From: JAIESQ01 sp964495375
GTDB taxonomy: Bacteria > Planctomycetota > Planctomycetia > Pirellulales > JAEUIK01
Assembly: GCA_964495375.1 (NCBI GenBank)
Contig: CAZBWM010000025.1
Span: forward strand, 8,407-72,406
Direction of reading: 5' to 3'
DNA: 64,000 nt
The position numbers and the translations under genes are program-made. The notes beneath the pieces were generated by a model. It did no database searches. It was not told the DNA's origin and worked only from the letters and a program-made list of their open reading frames with translations. Shown here piece by piece: positions 45,265-55,014 of the stretch. The first letter of the stretch is position 1. Each line of letters starts with the position of its first letter.

Positions 45265-47157
45265 TTACGGAGTGTCGCGCTGGGACCGCGGCGCCGGCAA
45301 TTGCCTTACCTCGTAGAGTTCGCGACGCTTGGCGATTTGACCGGCCAGTCTCTCGTTTCCTTGTGTCTTGGCTACCGCCATCCCGCGATCTGCGGTTGCA
45401 ACCGCATCCGCGTAGCGACCGGCCGATGCATAGGCCAGCGCCAAGACGTCCAACACCTTCGCGTTTTGCTGGTTGGTGCCGGTGGCGGCGCTTTCCGCCA
45501 GGCGTACGGCGTGATGCGGCCTGCGCGACGTCAACTCGGCATGCGTGGCCTCGCACAGCGCGAGATCGAGTATCGCCTGTAATTGCTGAGGATGTCGCTG
45601 CCAGAGCAAGCGATAATGATCAAGAGCCTCGCGATCTCCCAAACGCTCGAGCGCCATGGCCAGGTTGCGCCGCGGGTCGTCGTAGTCAGGCCCCAATTCG
45701 ACGGCCCGACGAAGCTGCTCGACCGCCGCTGGTAATTCGTTGTTGAGCAGGTAGGCGCTTCCCAGGCAATGCCGCACGAACGAGTTGTCTCCCCCCACGG
45801 CCAGGGCATGCTCGAATAATTCGCGATCGTTGCGCCAATAGGTGACTTGCCACGCGCATAGGGTCGCCAGCAATATTGTCCAAAGGCAGATTCCCACTCG
45901 CAAGGCGATCCGACCTGTTCGCTGCAAACGCACCGACCATCCGGCCAGTCCCCAGGCGATCATCCAGAATACGCCTACCAGAGGCACGTAGGTATAGCGA
46001 TCGGCACGTGCCTGGCGTCCAAACTGCACAACCCCCAGTACTGGCGCCAGGGCAATCAGGTACCAAAGCCAACCCGCTAAAACATCAGGACGACGGCGCC
46101 GCCAGAAAACGGCCCAGGATGTGATGACGAACAGCAGCAGCGCACTGGCGATCACCGCCGGTTGCCATATTCCGGCCGATTCGTATGCCGAACGGGGAAA
46201 GGGATAGAAACAGGCCAGTGACGTGGGAACCAACGTCTGCCAGAGGTACACCACCGTGGCGACGGTAGCATTGGCGATGCGCCAGGCGATCGGCCGCGGA
46301 TCAAGCGATTGCGCAGATTCCTGTGCCCAGAGCGTCGCAAGTGCGACCGCGGCGCTGAGCCAGAACCACGGCAGCTTCTCGAGGACCAGCAAAAACACGC
46401 AGCGCGCTCGTCCCCACGCGGACTGATCCTTGACGAATCGATCAAGCGGCCAGAAGTCGAGTACCAGGAGCGTGGCCGGCAAGGTCACGATCATCGGCTT
46501 CGAAAGCAGCCCCAGAACGAACCAGCCGGAAACGCCCAGATAACGCCACCAGCCGGGCCGTGCCGCATACCCGGCATACGACCCCAGTGCGAGCCACCAG
46601 AAAAGCGCGCAAAGCACATCTTTTCGTTCAGAAGCCCAGGCCACGGATTCAACGTGCAACGGATGCACCGCAAATAACGCGGCGACTAGTGCACAGCATT
46701 CGGTGCGGCAGAGCAAGTCTGCCGCGCGCCCACCCTCGTCACTGCCGATCGAGGGCAATTCCAGCCTTAGGGTCAGCCGCAACAGCGCGCCGAAGAGTGC
46801 GACGACTGCCAGGATATGCAACGCCAGATTGACCAGATGGTGCCCAAGGGCATTGCCGCCGAACAGCCGCCAATCCAAGGCGTGCGAAACCCAGGTCAGT
46901 GGGTGCCAATTGTCGGCATGACGATCGACGATCAGGAAGAGCCATTTACTCGATGAGTACGGCGGTTGGATCAGAGGATTGCCGGTCAAATAGGCGTGAT
47001 CGTCGAGGTTTACGAACCCATTGCGCACGACCGGAGCGTAGGCAGCCGCGGTCAGCAGGGCCAGACAGGCACCGAGAAGCAATCGATAGCGGCGCTCTCC
47101 CCCGCGCGCACGGACGGCGTCGCCGTGCGGATCGTTAGATGCGGAATCAACTTGCAT
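45265..47157 (-). CDS. TMTC-like membrane protein with C-terminal TPRs
   Basis: A 630-residue protein from ATG 47157. About ten membrane helices come first, with a large first loop containing VNLDDHAYLTGNPLI and DNWHPLTWVSHALDWRLFG, HPLHVESVAWASERKDVL, and a later LVPTSLACFYPFPRSAY. This layout matches the TMTC/DUF1736 family of GT-C-type O-mannosyltransferases and their bacterial TPR relatives; the DD pair in the first loop is the likely catalytic site. TPR-like units follow (about 450-600). Probably a membrane glycosyltransferase; substrate unknown. Confidence 0.8.
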   Translation of the reverse strand: MQVDSASNDPHGDAVRARGGERRYRLLLGACLALLTAAAYAPVVRNGFVNLDDHAYLTGNPLIQPPYSSSKWLFLIVDRHADNWHPLTWVSHALDWRLFGGNALGHHLVNLALHILAVVALFGALLRLTLRLELPSIGSDEGGRAADLLCRTECCALVAALFAVHPLHVESVAWASERKDVLCALFWWLALGSYAGYAARPGWWRYLGVSGWFVLGLLSKPMIVTLPATLLVLDFWPLDRFVKDQSAWGRARCVFLLVLEKLPWFWLSAAVALATLWAQESAQSLDPRPIAWRIANATVATVVYLWQTLVPTSLACFYPFPRSAYESAGIWQPAVIASALLLFVITSWAVFWRRRRPDVLAGWLWYLIALAPVLGVVQFGRQARADRYTYVPLVGVFWMIAWGLAGWSVRLQRTGRIALRVGICLWTILLATLCAWQVTYWRNDRELFEHALAVGGDNSFVRHCLGSAYLLNNELPAAVEQLRRAVELGPDYDDPRRNLAMALERLGDREALDHYRLLWQRHPQQLQAILDLALCEATHAELTSRRPHHAVRLAESAATGTNQQNAKVLDVLALAYASAGRYADAVATADRGMAVAKTQGNERLAGQIAKRRELYEVRQLPAPRSQRDTP

Positions 47158-47325
47158 GAGTGCCAAATCGACAATGCCAAAGGATGTTTCTCACGGTGCC
47201 CGAGCCGTTCCGCCGGGCAATTCTCCCTAGTGGCTTGCAGTCGGTCTGACGACAGCTTATACGAGAGTTGCGTCGTTGCCTGTCGCAGCGGCCGATTTGC
47301 CACACTTTTCGCTACGCGAGACCCC

Positions 47326-48234
47326 ATGCTCAGGCGGATTCCGGCGGAGGTCTACGACCGCGAGTTCTTTTTGAGTCCACACCTTGAAGGCTACGACGAG
47401 TTTCTCAAGGGGGAACTCAGCGTCGTCAAGGCGCGCCAGCTCGAAATGCTCGACATCGCGCCAGGCACTCGAGTATTGGAAGTTGGTTACGGGCGTGGTG
47501 AGTTGTTGCTGCATTGTGCCCGGCGTGGCGCCGAGGTGACAGGGGTTGATTACGCAGCGGATGCGATCGAGGTTGCCCGCGATACACTGGCCGACCATCC
47601 CACGGCCGAACTTCGGGTGGCCGACGCCCGCGACTTGCCCTTTGCCGAGAATTCGTTCGACCGGGTGTTTTCGGGTGACGTCATCGAACATATGTGCTGG
47701 GAGGACGGAGTCGCTGCGCTCCGCGAAATGTTTCGTGTCACTCGGCCGGGCGGATATCTGCTGGTGAAAACCACGCCCAATACTGTCTTCGTGCGCTGGA
47801 TTTACCCCTGGGGCAAGTGGTTTCTCCGTTGGCTCGACAAAGCGGGCGTGGAGAAACTCGACGCTCAGTTGGAAGTCATGCGCCGCCTGCACGTGTGCGA
47901 GTTCAACTTGTTGAGCTATCGCCGACTGGCGCTGACGGCTGGCTTGCCGCGACCGCAAGTTTGGATCGATCCCGATTTGACGCGCGCCGATCGCCATCGC
48001 TATTCGCAGGCCTTTCGCGATAGCCGCCTGATCCGCCTGGTGCGCCGCTGCGGGCGATTCGGCATTGTGCGATTCTTCATGGGAAATGACTTGTACCTCA
48101 AAGTCGCCAAGCCGGCCGTCGTCCCGCGTGGCGCTCAGCATTCGCCCGGAGCAGCGACTAGGGCCGTTTCGGCTTCGCCGGCGCCGGCTGTCATTAGCCT
48201 GGCCGATCAATGCGGTCGGGGCCCCTCGGCATAA
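47326..48234 (+). CDS. SAM-dependent methyltransferase
   Basis: A 302-residue class I methyltransferase; ATG 47326 is chosen because the upstream part of the frame is antisense to the TMTC-like gene and has no family sequence. Motif I VLEVGYGRGELLLHCARRG binds SAM, followed by VTGVDYAADAIEVA (acidic residue for the ribose), LRVADARDLPFAENSFDRV and FSGDVIEHM. The C-terminal 40 residues are low complexity and overlap the convergent gene by 28 bases. Such proteins often sit beside polysaccharide or lipid glycosylation genes; acceptor unknown. Confidence 0.87.
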   Translation: MLRRIPAEVYDREFFLSPHLEGYDEFLKGELSVVKARQLEMLDIAPGTRVLEVGYGRGELLLHCARRGAEVTGVDYAADAIEVARDTLADHPTAELRVADARDLPFAENSFDRVFSGDVIEHMCWEDGVAALREMFRVTRPGGYLLVKTTPNTVFVRWIYPWGKWFLRWLDKAGVEKLDAQLEVMRRLHVCEFNLLSYRRLALTAGLPRPQVWIDPDLTRADRHRYSQAFRDSRLIRLVRRCGRFGIVRFFMGNDLYLKVAKPAVVPRGAQHSPGAATRAVSASPAPAVISLADQCGRGPSA

Positions 48235-50441
48235 CTCCAGTGTCGAATCGCCGGCAAGCGAGGATCGTCGAGCGAGCTATCAAACGTTTCGACTCCCAGC
48301 TTGCGCCACTTGCTTAGGCCTTCGACTTCGATCGATTCGGGAGTGACCGTCAACCGATCGAGCGCCGCCCAGGCGACAACCATTGCCGATAGTCGGGCAC
48401 GCGAGCGCCACAGGCGCCGCGGGTGAAACATGGATGCGAAGCGCTCGTCGGTGATTGGCACCGGGCAGATCAACAACTCGTGGAACTGGCCATCGAGTGG
48501 CAAGCAGCCCGTCCACTTGGCGGTTGTCCCGTCGTCGAAGACGAAGCCCAGCACGAGTCGCCCTGGCTTGCCGATTCCAAATGTGGACGTCGGCGCGGTG
48601 CGCACACGCAGCTCGTATAAGTCGGTTGCGCGGCAGTCACCCCGCTCCAGCGGCAACACCAGGCGGTCTCGTTCAGCAGGCTTGAGCGTGAGGTTGGATG
48701 TGCCGATCGTAATCGGTTCGACCTGCCAGCGCGGCGACACCGATGCTCGGCGCTCCAAGAAAGCGAAGCCGCCGACCGGATCGCCACCGGGCGCGAGCTC
48801 AAAGTTTTCCAACAAATAGCGAAACAGCCCGGGTGTACGAAGCATCGGGGGCACGAGCTCATCGGCCGCAACGGCGCTCAGCAGCAACACCACGAGATCA
48901 GGGGTACGCTCGACACACCCAATAGCTTTGGCGTCGAGCAACGAGGTAGTCTGACCAGCCGGTTCGAGGAAGTAGAAGTGGTTCTGCTTTCCGGCCAGCA
49001 AGCCGATCTCACTACCGTAAGGCCAGACTACCAGATTACGCTCCGGCCGCTCTTTCGCTGCCAGCAAAGCCCGAGCCAGAATTGGGTCTTCGACTACGAT
49101 CCGCGCCGGCGTGACGTTCGTCGCAGAAATGGCGAATAATCGATCGAGCCAGCCGCGTTGGAACGAACTAGTCGTCACCCAGGGGGCGAGTGTCAGGGAA
49201 ATCCAAGCCGTAAGTGCCAGCCCTCGTACCTGGCGCGTGCGCTGCGAGTGCGGCCCAAGTTGTGCGATTGACTCACGGCCGAGCCCACGTGCCCACCAAC
49301 AACATGGCAAGTAACAAGTGTAAACGAACAGGCTCGGTGCAAGCGCCCTCCAGATATGCCAAATGTCAGAGCGCGTGAGCGCATCGCGCACACACACCAG
49401 CCCGAAGAGGATTCCCCCGATGGCGGCTACCGCGGTTGCGGCACCCGTTGACGTAGCGGCAGCGATTTTGGCTTCATCATTTGAGCTGGCACAGGCTCGG
49501 CGAATGTCGCGCATCATTAGCGGCAGGCTGAGACTCGCCGCCACAAAGGGGAGCAGCAATAGCGACAACTCGTTGTCGACTCCCCCGAACGACCAGAACG
49601 TTGGATAGCCACTTGCCAGCGCCAACGTATCAATGAAGGCCCGCCGCGCCGGCCCCAAAGCAAGCGTTGCCGCCAGGTACATCACGGCCCCGCCGACGCC
49701 ACAAGTTGCGGCATTTAAGGCTGCGCGACGCAGCCCAACGGCCGCAGCCGACTTCAGTCGCCAGGTGCAAAGCAAAACGAATGCGCACGTGGTTAACTGC
49801 GCGAGCAATGCGACCAGCCCAAATTCGAACGAATAGAGCGTCAATCCACCCGGCGCCAGAAACCACAAGGCCAGTCCGGCGAACCGATCGAGGCGCGCTC
49901 GACGGGATTGGCCCCTGCCGGCGTCCGCATTTACTTTGCCTTCATCGCGCGATGCTCCATTCGCCCATAGCCAGGCGCCACCGGCGACGACGACCAGGCC
50001 CATCATTGGTTTGAAGCTGACGCCGTGAAAGTCGACAGGGGCCGCCAGTACGATGCTCCAGGCGATGAACGCCCCGTATCGCAGGGCACGTGGCGCGCCA
50101 GTTCCTCGCAGCAAGAGCGCCAATCCGCCGACAACCAGCGTCGCCTCGACGACGCCAAACCATCGGAGTAGCGATGGCATGCCGCCGGACGGCAGGATTA
50201 GGCCCAAGGCATTGAAAACCTGGTAGAGAACACCGTAGCTGCAGATCCGCTGCCAGCCGACAAATTCCCCCTGCGTGAGCAGCACAGGCAAGGCCAGGTG
50301 CCACGAGTTGTCGAACAGCGCGCGCGATGTGATGATTTGCTCAGGGCGGTACCAACCAAGCGGCAGCGTCAGCAAAACCACGATGGCCAGAGGCACGAGC
50401 GCGAGTAGTCCGAGCAAGGGGCGCTTCAAGAACGGTCTCAC
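48207..50441 (-). CDS. Large membrane protein with periplasmic C-terminal domain
   Basis: A 744-residue protein (GTG start). The first 430 or so residues hold ten or more hydrophobic segments, starting LLGLLALVPLAIVVLLTLPLG. The remaining soluble part ends in beta-rich sequence (LVLGFVFDDGTTAKWTG; ELLICPVPITDERFASMF). General layout resembles bacterial GT-C-type or LPS-modifying membrane proteins, but no motif is decisive. Tail-to-tail with the methyltransferase, overlapping by 28 bases. Function unassigned. Confidence 0.68.
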   Translation of the reverse strand: MRPFLKRPLLGLLALVPLAIVVLLTLPLGWYRPEQIITSRALFDNSWHLALPVLLTQGEFVGWQRICSYGVLYQVFNALGLILPSGGMPSLLRWFGVVEATLVVGGLALLLRGTGAPRALRYGAFIAWSIVLAAPVDFHGVSFKPMMGLVVVAGGAWLWANGASRDEGKVNADAGRGQSRRARLDRFAGLALWFLAPGGLTLYSFEFGLVALLAQLTTCAFVLLCTWRLKSAAAVGLRRAALNAATCGVGGAVMYLAATLALGPARRAFIDTLALASGYPTFWSFGGVDNELSLLLLPFVAASLSLPLMMRDIRRACASSNDEAKIAAATSTGAATAVAAIGGILFGLVCVRDALTRSDIWHIWRALAPSLFVYTCYLPCCWWARGLGRESIAQLGPHSQRTRQVRGLALTAWISLTLAPWVTTSSFQRGWLDRLFAISATNVTPARIVVEDPILARALLAAKERPERNLVVWPYGSEIGLLAGKQNHFYFLEPAGQTTSLLDAKAIGCVERTPDLVVLLLSAVAADELVPPMLRTPGLFRYLLENFELAPGGDPVGGFAFLERRASVSPRWQVEPITIGTSNLTLKPAERDRLVLPLERGDCRATDLYELRVRTAPTSTFGIGKPGRLVLGFVFDDGTTAKWTGCLPLDGQFHELLICPVPITDERFASMFHPRRLWRSRARLSAMVVAWAALDRLTVTPESIEVEGLSKWRKLGVETFDSSLDDPRLPAIRHWSYAEGPRPH

Positions 50442-50749
50442 TCACACAATCATCGGGCGACGGTAGAAATTGCCCTGCCACAAAGCTTTGCATTGCAGAC
50501 GAACGTACTTTTTTAGAGTAACCGCTGAGCATGGGGCTGGCCATTGCCAGCCCCCCCTGGGTCGAACGGCCCACAAAACGACGCTGCCAACTGCTCCGGC
50601 TGCCTAATTCGGGAGCGGCGCTGCCCTTCCGCCGGGCAATCCGGTCGCTGGCGATTGGCAGCCGAACCTCCAAATTACCGTAGAACACGCCGCCATTCGA
50701 CGGTTGACGAGTCTCCGATCTTAGCGGCACGCCGATTGCTGCCACAGTT
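50442..50749. promoter_or_regulatory. Divergent intergenic region
   Basis: 308 bases between a membrane protein (-) and the desaturase (+). It is presumed to hold both promoters, but I could not place boxes. TTTTTTAGAG near 50508 is the only AT-rich patch. No gene or repeat was seen. Confidence 0.35.
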
Positions 50750-51790
50750 GTGCATTTTATTGCCGATGCCGCACAGGCCAGCCTGAGGTCTGAAACTCGC
50801 CTCACTCCGAACGAGCCCGCCGTGATCGCGAAAAACTGCGATGCCGCCACCGAGATCAGCAACGACGCGGAGATTCTCCAATTGCCTGGCCGGCAGGTGC
50901 TTGAGATTCGCGCGGTGCGCGAGCTCAGCCAGCGGTCGGACGCCTGGGGTTTGTCACGCGCCGCGGCCCATTTGGCCTGCCTAGTCGGCGGCGGTTATCT
51001 GGTCTGGCGCTCGCACGGTAGCTGGCTAATGTGGCCGGCGATGTTCCTACTCGGCGCTACGATCGTCACGATGTTCGCCCCTATGCACGAGTGCGTGCAT
51101 AAAACCGCCTTCCGGTCGAAGTGGTTGAACGAAACCGTCGGCTGGCTCGCCGGCGCGCTCTGCTTCTACAACTTCACGTACTATCGCCGCTACCACACCT
51201 GGCACCACCGCTATACCCAGGATCCCGAGCGCGACCCGGAGCTATCGAGCCCCAAAGCTGTCGGCCTGCTCGGCTACTTGTGGCAAATCAGCGGCATTCC
51301 CTTTTGGATCAACAAGCCGCGTGAGCTCTCCATGTTGGCTGCCGGCCAGACCGAGCAGTTTGCCTTTATCGCCCCCTCGGCGCGGCGCGGCATCGTTTGG
51401 TCGGCCAGGGCACAACTCACCCTGTATATCGCCCTGCTTGCCGGATCGATCGCCTTGCGTTCTCCGTTGTTGCTCTGGTACTGGTTGCTGCCGGCGATTC
51501 TCGCGCAACCGCTGCTGCGAGCACTCTTGATTGTCGAGCATACCGGTTGCAGCGACGACACGAACGGGCTGACGAACACCCGCACCACGCTGGCCAGTTT
51601 TCCGATTCGGTTGTTGATGTGGAACATGCCCTACCACGCCGAACACCACTTGTATCCTTCGATTCCATTTTTCGGTCTGCCGCGCGCCCACGTCGCGATT
51701 CGCCGGCAGCTCGCACACATCGCGCCGAATTATCCGGCCGCCAATCGCGAAGTGGTCCGCGGCTTGATGGTGCCTCCAGAGAAACCGTAG
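50750..51790 (+). CDS. Membrane fatty-acid desaturase
   Basis: A 346-residue di-iron membrane desaturase. Three His boxes: HECVH (51086-51100), HTWHH (51194-51208) and HAEHH (51634-51648, in NMPYHAEHHLYPSIPF). Hydrophobic pairs flank the boxes. The GTG at 50750 is the track start; an inner GTG (50822) is possible because the first 60 residues are polar and poorly conserved in type. Probably introduces double bonds in acyl chains; a carotenoid or sphingolipid hydroxylase role is not excluded. Confidence 0.87.
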   Translation: MHFIADAAQASLRSETRLTPNEPAVIAKNCDAATEISNDAEILQLPGRQVLEIRAVRELSQRSDAWGLSRAAAHLACLVGGGYLVWRSHGSWLMWPAMFLLGATIVTMFAPMHECVHKTAFRSKWLNETVGWLAGALCFYNFTYYRRYHTWHHRYTQDPERDPELSSPKAVGLLGYLWQISGIPFWINKPRELSMLAAGQTEQFAFIAPSARRGIVWSARAQLTLYIALLAGSIALRSPLLLWYWLLPAILAQPLLRALLIVEHTGCSDDTNGLTNTRTTLASFPIRLLMWNMPYHAEHHLYPSIPFFGLPRAHVAIRRQLAHIAPNYPAANREVVRGLMVPPEKP

Positions 51791-51867
51791 CAGCGCGAGC
51801 GTGCAGTTCGGAGCAAGAAGGTTTCGAGTCGCGGAATACCGATGCCAGTTTTCACGGGGCGCGCAGC

Positions 51868-52887
51868 GTGTCACAGCAAGCCGTTGAATTCGAGAACTTC
51901 TCGCTCCAGCGTGGTGATGTGTTGCCGCGCGTGCGGCTCGTCTTCAAAACGTTTGGCACGCTCAACGCCGATCGCTCGAACGCAATTCTTTATCCCACGT
52001 CGTTCGGGGCCACTCACGCGGACATCGAATGGCTGGTCGGGCGGAACCGCATTCTCGACGATTCGCGCTATTTTATCGTGATCGTCAACATGTTTGGCAA
52101 TGGACTGTCGACATCTCCCAGCAACCTTCTCGATACGCCGCTTGCTGGTCGCTTCGATCTCTTCACACACGTCGACAACGTGCGGGCTCAGCAGCAAATG
52201 CTCGCCAGCGTATTTGGCATTGAACGGTTGTGCCTGGTCTACGGCTGGTCGATGGGGGCCCAGCAAGCCTTGCACTGGGGCGCAATCTATCCCGACCGCG
52301 TCGAGCGCATCGCCGCGATTTGCGGTTCGGCCAAGACATCCCCTCACAACATCGTGTTTCTCGAAGGACTGAAAGCGGCGCTGCTCGCTGATCCGGCCTG
52401 GAACGGCCAGCGATTCACGGCAAAGCCCGAGCGCGGGCTGCGCGCGTTCGGACGTGTCTACGCCGGCTGGGCGCTGTCGCAGTCGTTTTATCGCCGGCAG
52501 CTTCATCTGGAACTCGGCTACACCTCGCTGGAAGACTTTCTAGTGCGCGACTGGGAGGCGAGCTTCCTGCGGCGCGACGCCGGCAACTTGCTCTCGATGC
52601 TCGAGACCTGGCAGCGCTCCGATATTAGCGACAACGACATCCACCGCGGCGACCTGGCCGCGGCGCTCGGCGCCATTCGCGCCCGCACGCTCATCATGCC
52701 GGGAGACCACGATCTGTATTTCACGACTGCCGACAGCCAGCGTGAAGCCGAGCAAATTCCCCACGCCTGCTTTCAGCCGATCCCGTCGGTCTGGGGGCAT
52801 CGCGCCGGCAACCCCGCCAAAAACCCTGCCGACGAACGTTTCATCGCCGTTCAAATTCGGCAACTTCTCGACGAGCCAAGACCATGA
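51868..52887 (+). CDS. Homoserine O-acetyltransferase-like alpha/beta hydrolase
   Basis: A 339-residue alpha/beta-hydrolase of the MetX type. GTG 51868 is chosen because the family fold begins at once (VEFENFSLQRGDVLPRVRL); the longer frame upstream is antisense-like. The nucleophile elbow GWSMGAQQALHW, acid GDHDLYFTT and His in SVWGHRAGNP form the triad. MetX acetylates homoserine with acetyl-CoA, but related enzymes with other roles are common, and the coupling here to a glutamine-synthetase-like gene (ATGA, 52884-52887) suggests a specialised pathway, not routine methionine synthesis. Confidence 0.82.
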   Translation: MSQQAVEFENFSLQRGDVLPRVRLVFKTFGTLNADRSNAILYPTSFGATHADIEWLVGRNRILDDSRYFIVIVNMFGNGLSTSPSNLLDTPLAGRFDLFTHVDNVRAQQQMLASVFGIERLCLVYGWSMGAQQALHWGAIYPDRVERIAAICGSAKTSPHNIVFLEGLKAALLADPAWNGQRFTAKPERGLRAFGRVYAGWALSQSFYRRQLHLELGYTSLEDFLVRDWEASFLRRDAGNLLSMLETWQRSDISDNDIHRGDLAAALGAIRARTLIMPGDHDLYFTTADSQREAEQIPHACFQPIPSVWGHRAGNPAKNPADERFIAVQIRQLLDEPRP

Positions 52888-54263
52888 AAACCGATCTCGC
52901 CAGCATCAATCACGACATCGACGAGGTAGCAGCCGATACCTTGTCCGCCGAGCCGGCACCACTCGATCTCGCTGCGTTTGCCGCCGCGCGCGGCGTGAAG
53001 CATTTTCTCGTTTCCTTCTCCGATTTGCTGGGGACCATGCGCGCGAAGCTCGTCCCCGCGCATGCCATCGTCGACACCTGCCGTTCGGGTGCCGGGTTCG
53101 CCGGCTTCGCCACCTGGCTCGACATGACGCCAGCCGATCCTGATATGTTTGCTTTTCCCGATCCCAGTACTGCCGTGCAACTTCCCTGGAAGCCCGAGGT
53201 GGCGTGGGTCGCAGCCGACTTATGGATGAATGATTCCCCGGTGGCGCAAGCGCCGCGACAGGTGCTCAAGAACACGTTGGCTCGGGCACGCGAGCTGGGA
53301 TATGAACTGTGCACGGGCGTCGAGTGTGAGTTCTTCGTCCTATCGTCCGAAGTATTGGAGCTGGCCGATCGGCAGGATCGCCAGCTCAAGCCCTGCTACG
53401 ACCAGCGGGCACTCATGCGCCGCTACGACCTGGTGGCCGAAATCGCCGACTGCATGCACCAGCTCGGCTGGAATCCCTATCAAACCGATCACGAAGACGC
53501 CAACGGGCAGTTCGAAATGAACTGGCAATATGCCGATGCCCTGACCACTGCCGATCGGCAAACCTTTTTCCGCTACATGGTCAAAACGCTGGCCGAACAG
53601 CGCGGGCTGCGGGCGACCTTCATGCCGAAGCCATTCTCCAACCTGACAGGCAACGGTTGCCACATCCATCTCTCGCTGTGGGACCGAGACAACGAACAAA
53701 ACCATTTCGACGACCCCCGCGGCGAACTTGGTCTGTCCCCGCTGGCATACTCGTTTCTTGCCGGCATCTTGCACAGCGCGCCTGCGCTCTGTGCGATCAC
53801 GAATCCGACGGTCAACTCGTACCGGCGCATTAGCGCATCGAGCACCACGTCGGGAGCGACCTGGTCCCCCAATACGATCAGCTACACCGGTAACAATCGC
53901 ACGCACATGGTCCGCATTCCCGGCGCGGGGCGATTCGAAGTGCGGCTCCCCGACGGCGCGGCCAATCCCTACCTGCTGCCCGCCGCGCTGCTGGCGGCGG
54001 GGCTCGAAGGCGTCGCGCAGTCGCGCCATCCCGGCCCGCGGAACGACACAAACATGTACGCCAGTGGCAGCGCAAACGGCACGGCGCCACACCTGCCCGA
54101 CAATTTGCTCGATGCCCTGCGCGCGTTCGCAGCATCGACCGTGCTGTGCGAGGCTCTCGGCGAAGAGTTTGCAAATTCCTACCTGAAGCTTCAAAATGAG
54201 CAGTGGCGTTCCTACAGTTCGCAGGTTTCGGCCTGGGAATTGGAGCACACGCTCGACTGTTGA
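52884..54263 (+). CDS. Type III glutamine synthetase-family ligase
   Basis: A 459-residue ATP-dependent glutamate-amine ligase. N-terminal beta-grasp (FLVSFSDLLGTMRAKLVP), then VECEFFVL (Glu metal ligands), TDHEDANGQFEMNW, FMPKPFSNLTGNGCHIHLSLW (catalytic core), and NRTHMVRIPGAGRFEVRLPDGAANPYL. Length and motif spelling fit the GlnT/type III or gamma-glutamylmethylamide-synthetase branch more than GlnA. The amine may therefore be ammonia or an organic amine. Translationally coupled to the acyltransferase-like gene before it; PII sits 8 kb away on the other strand. Confidence 0.88.
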   Translation: MKTDLASINHDIDEVAADTLSAEPAPLDLAAFAAARGVKHFLVSFSDLLGTMRAKLVPAHAIVDTCRSGAGFAGFATWLDMTPADPDMFAFPDPSTAVQLPWKPEVAWVAADLWMNDSPVAQAPRQVLKNTLARARELGYELCTGVECEFFVLSSEVLELADRQDRQLKPCYDQRALMRRYDLVAEIADCMHQLGWNPYQTDHEDANGQFEMNWQYADALTTADRQTFFRYMVKTLAEQRGLRATFMPKPFSNLTGNGCHIHLSLWDRDNEQNHFDDPRGELGLSPLAYSFLAGILHSAPALCAITNPTVNSYRRISASSTTSGATWSPNTISYTGNNRTHMVRIPGAGRFEVRLPDGAANPYLLPAALLAAGLEGVAQSRHPGPRNDTNMYASGSANGTAPHLPDNLLDALRAFAASTVLCEALGEEFANSYLKLQNEQWRSYSSQVSAWELEHTLDC

Positions 54264-54333
54264 GGCCGATTACTTGCTGCGCAGGGCTCGCACTCGATCG
54301 GCTGGTTATGCTGCCAACCTGCTTGTGCGAATC

Positions 54334-55014
54334 ATGACAACTTCCTGGCGACGCGAAGCTCCCCTCATCGCATTGATCGCGAGTATGTTTGTTGCTGCGG
54401 CCGCGCTGTGGCCCTCTGCGCCGGCGCGCATGCCAGTCCACTGGAACATCGCCGGCCAAGTCGATCGCTATGGCGGCAAAGTCGAGGGACTGCTCGGCTT
54501 GCCGCTGGTGATGTTAGGGCTGTACGTCATGTTTCTAGTGTTGCCGCTGATCGATCCCAAGCGGTCAAACTACGCCAGCTTCGCCGCCGCTTATGACACG
54601 CTCCGCTGGGCGACGCTCGTGATTCTGGCCGCCGTCTACGTGGCCATCCTGCTGACAAGCTTCGGACATCCGGTCGATATCGGCTTCGTCGTGCCGGTCG
54701 GTGTCGGGCTGTTGTTCTGTCTGATCGGCAACCTGATGAGCAAGTTCCGACAGAACTGGTTCGTCGGCGTCCGCACACCCTGGACGTTGTCGAGCCGTGA
54801 GTCGTGGGATAAGACTAATTGTCTCGGCGGGCGAATGTTCTTCGCCACGGGCGTCGTGTTGTTCGCGCTGGCGCTCGTCCACACCTGGTGGATGGTTGCG
54901 TTACTTGGCGTCATGATCGTCTCGATGATCGTCTGGCTGCCGACTTACTCCTACCTGGTTTGGCGGCGCGATCCCGAGCGTGGCGCATCCCAGGATGGTG
55001 CGGCGAAGGCATGA
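54334..55014 (+). CDS. SdpI/DUF1648-family membrane protein
   Basis: A 226-residue membrane protein (ATG 54334). The DUF1648 N-terminus (PVHWNIAGQVDRYGGK) is followed by six or so helices and the SdpI C-terminal segment with VGVRTPWTLSSRESWDKTN. In Bacillus, SdpI gives immunity to a secreted killing peptide; elsewhere the family is of general unknown function. Its stop overlaps the next gene (ATGA, 55011-55014). No toxin-like partner is visible, so an immunity role is not claimed. Confidence 0.85.
   Translation: MTTSWRREAPLIALIASMFVAAAALWPSAPARMPVHWNIAGQVDRYGGKVEGLLGLPLVMLGLYVMFLVLPLIDPKRSNYASFAAAYDTLRWATLVILAAVYVAILLTSFGHPVDIGFVVPVGVGLLFCLIGNLMSKFRQNWFVGVRTPWTLSSRESWDKTNCLGGRMFFATGVVLFALALVHTWWMVALLGVMIVSMIVWLPTYSYLVWRRDPERGASQDGAAKA

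Noticed and set aside
54334..55014. Toxin-immunity system around the SdpI-like gene
   Set aside because: No small secreted toxin or SdpA/B-like maturation gene is adjacent.
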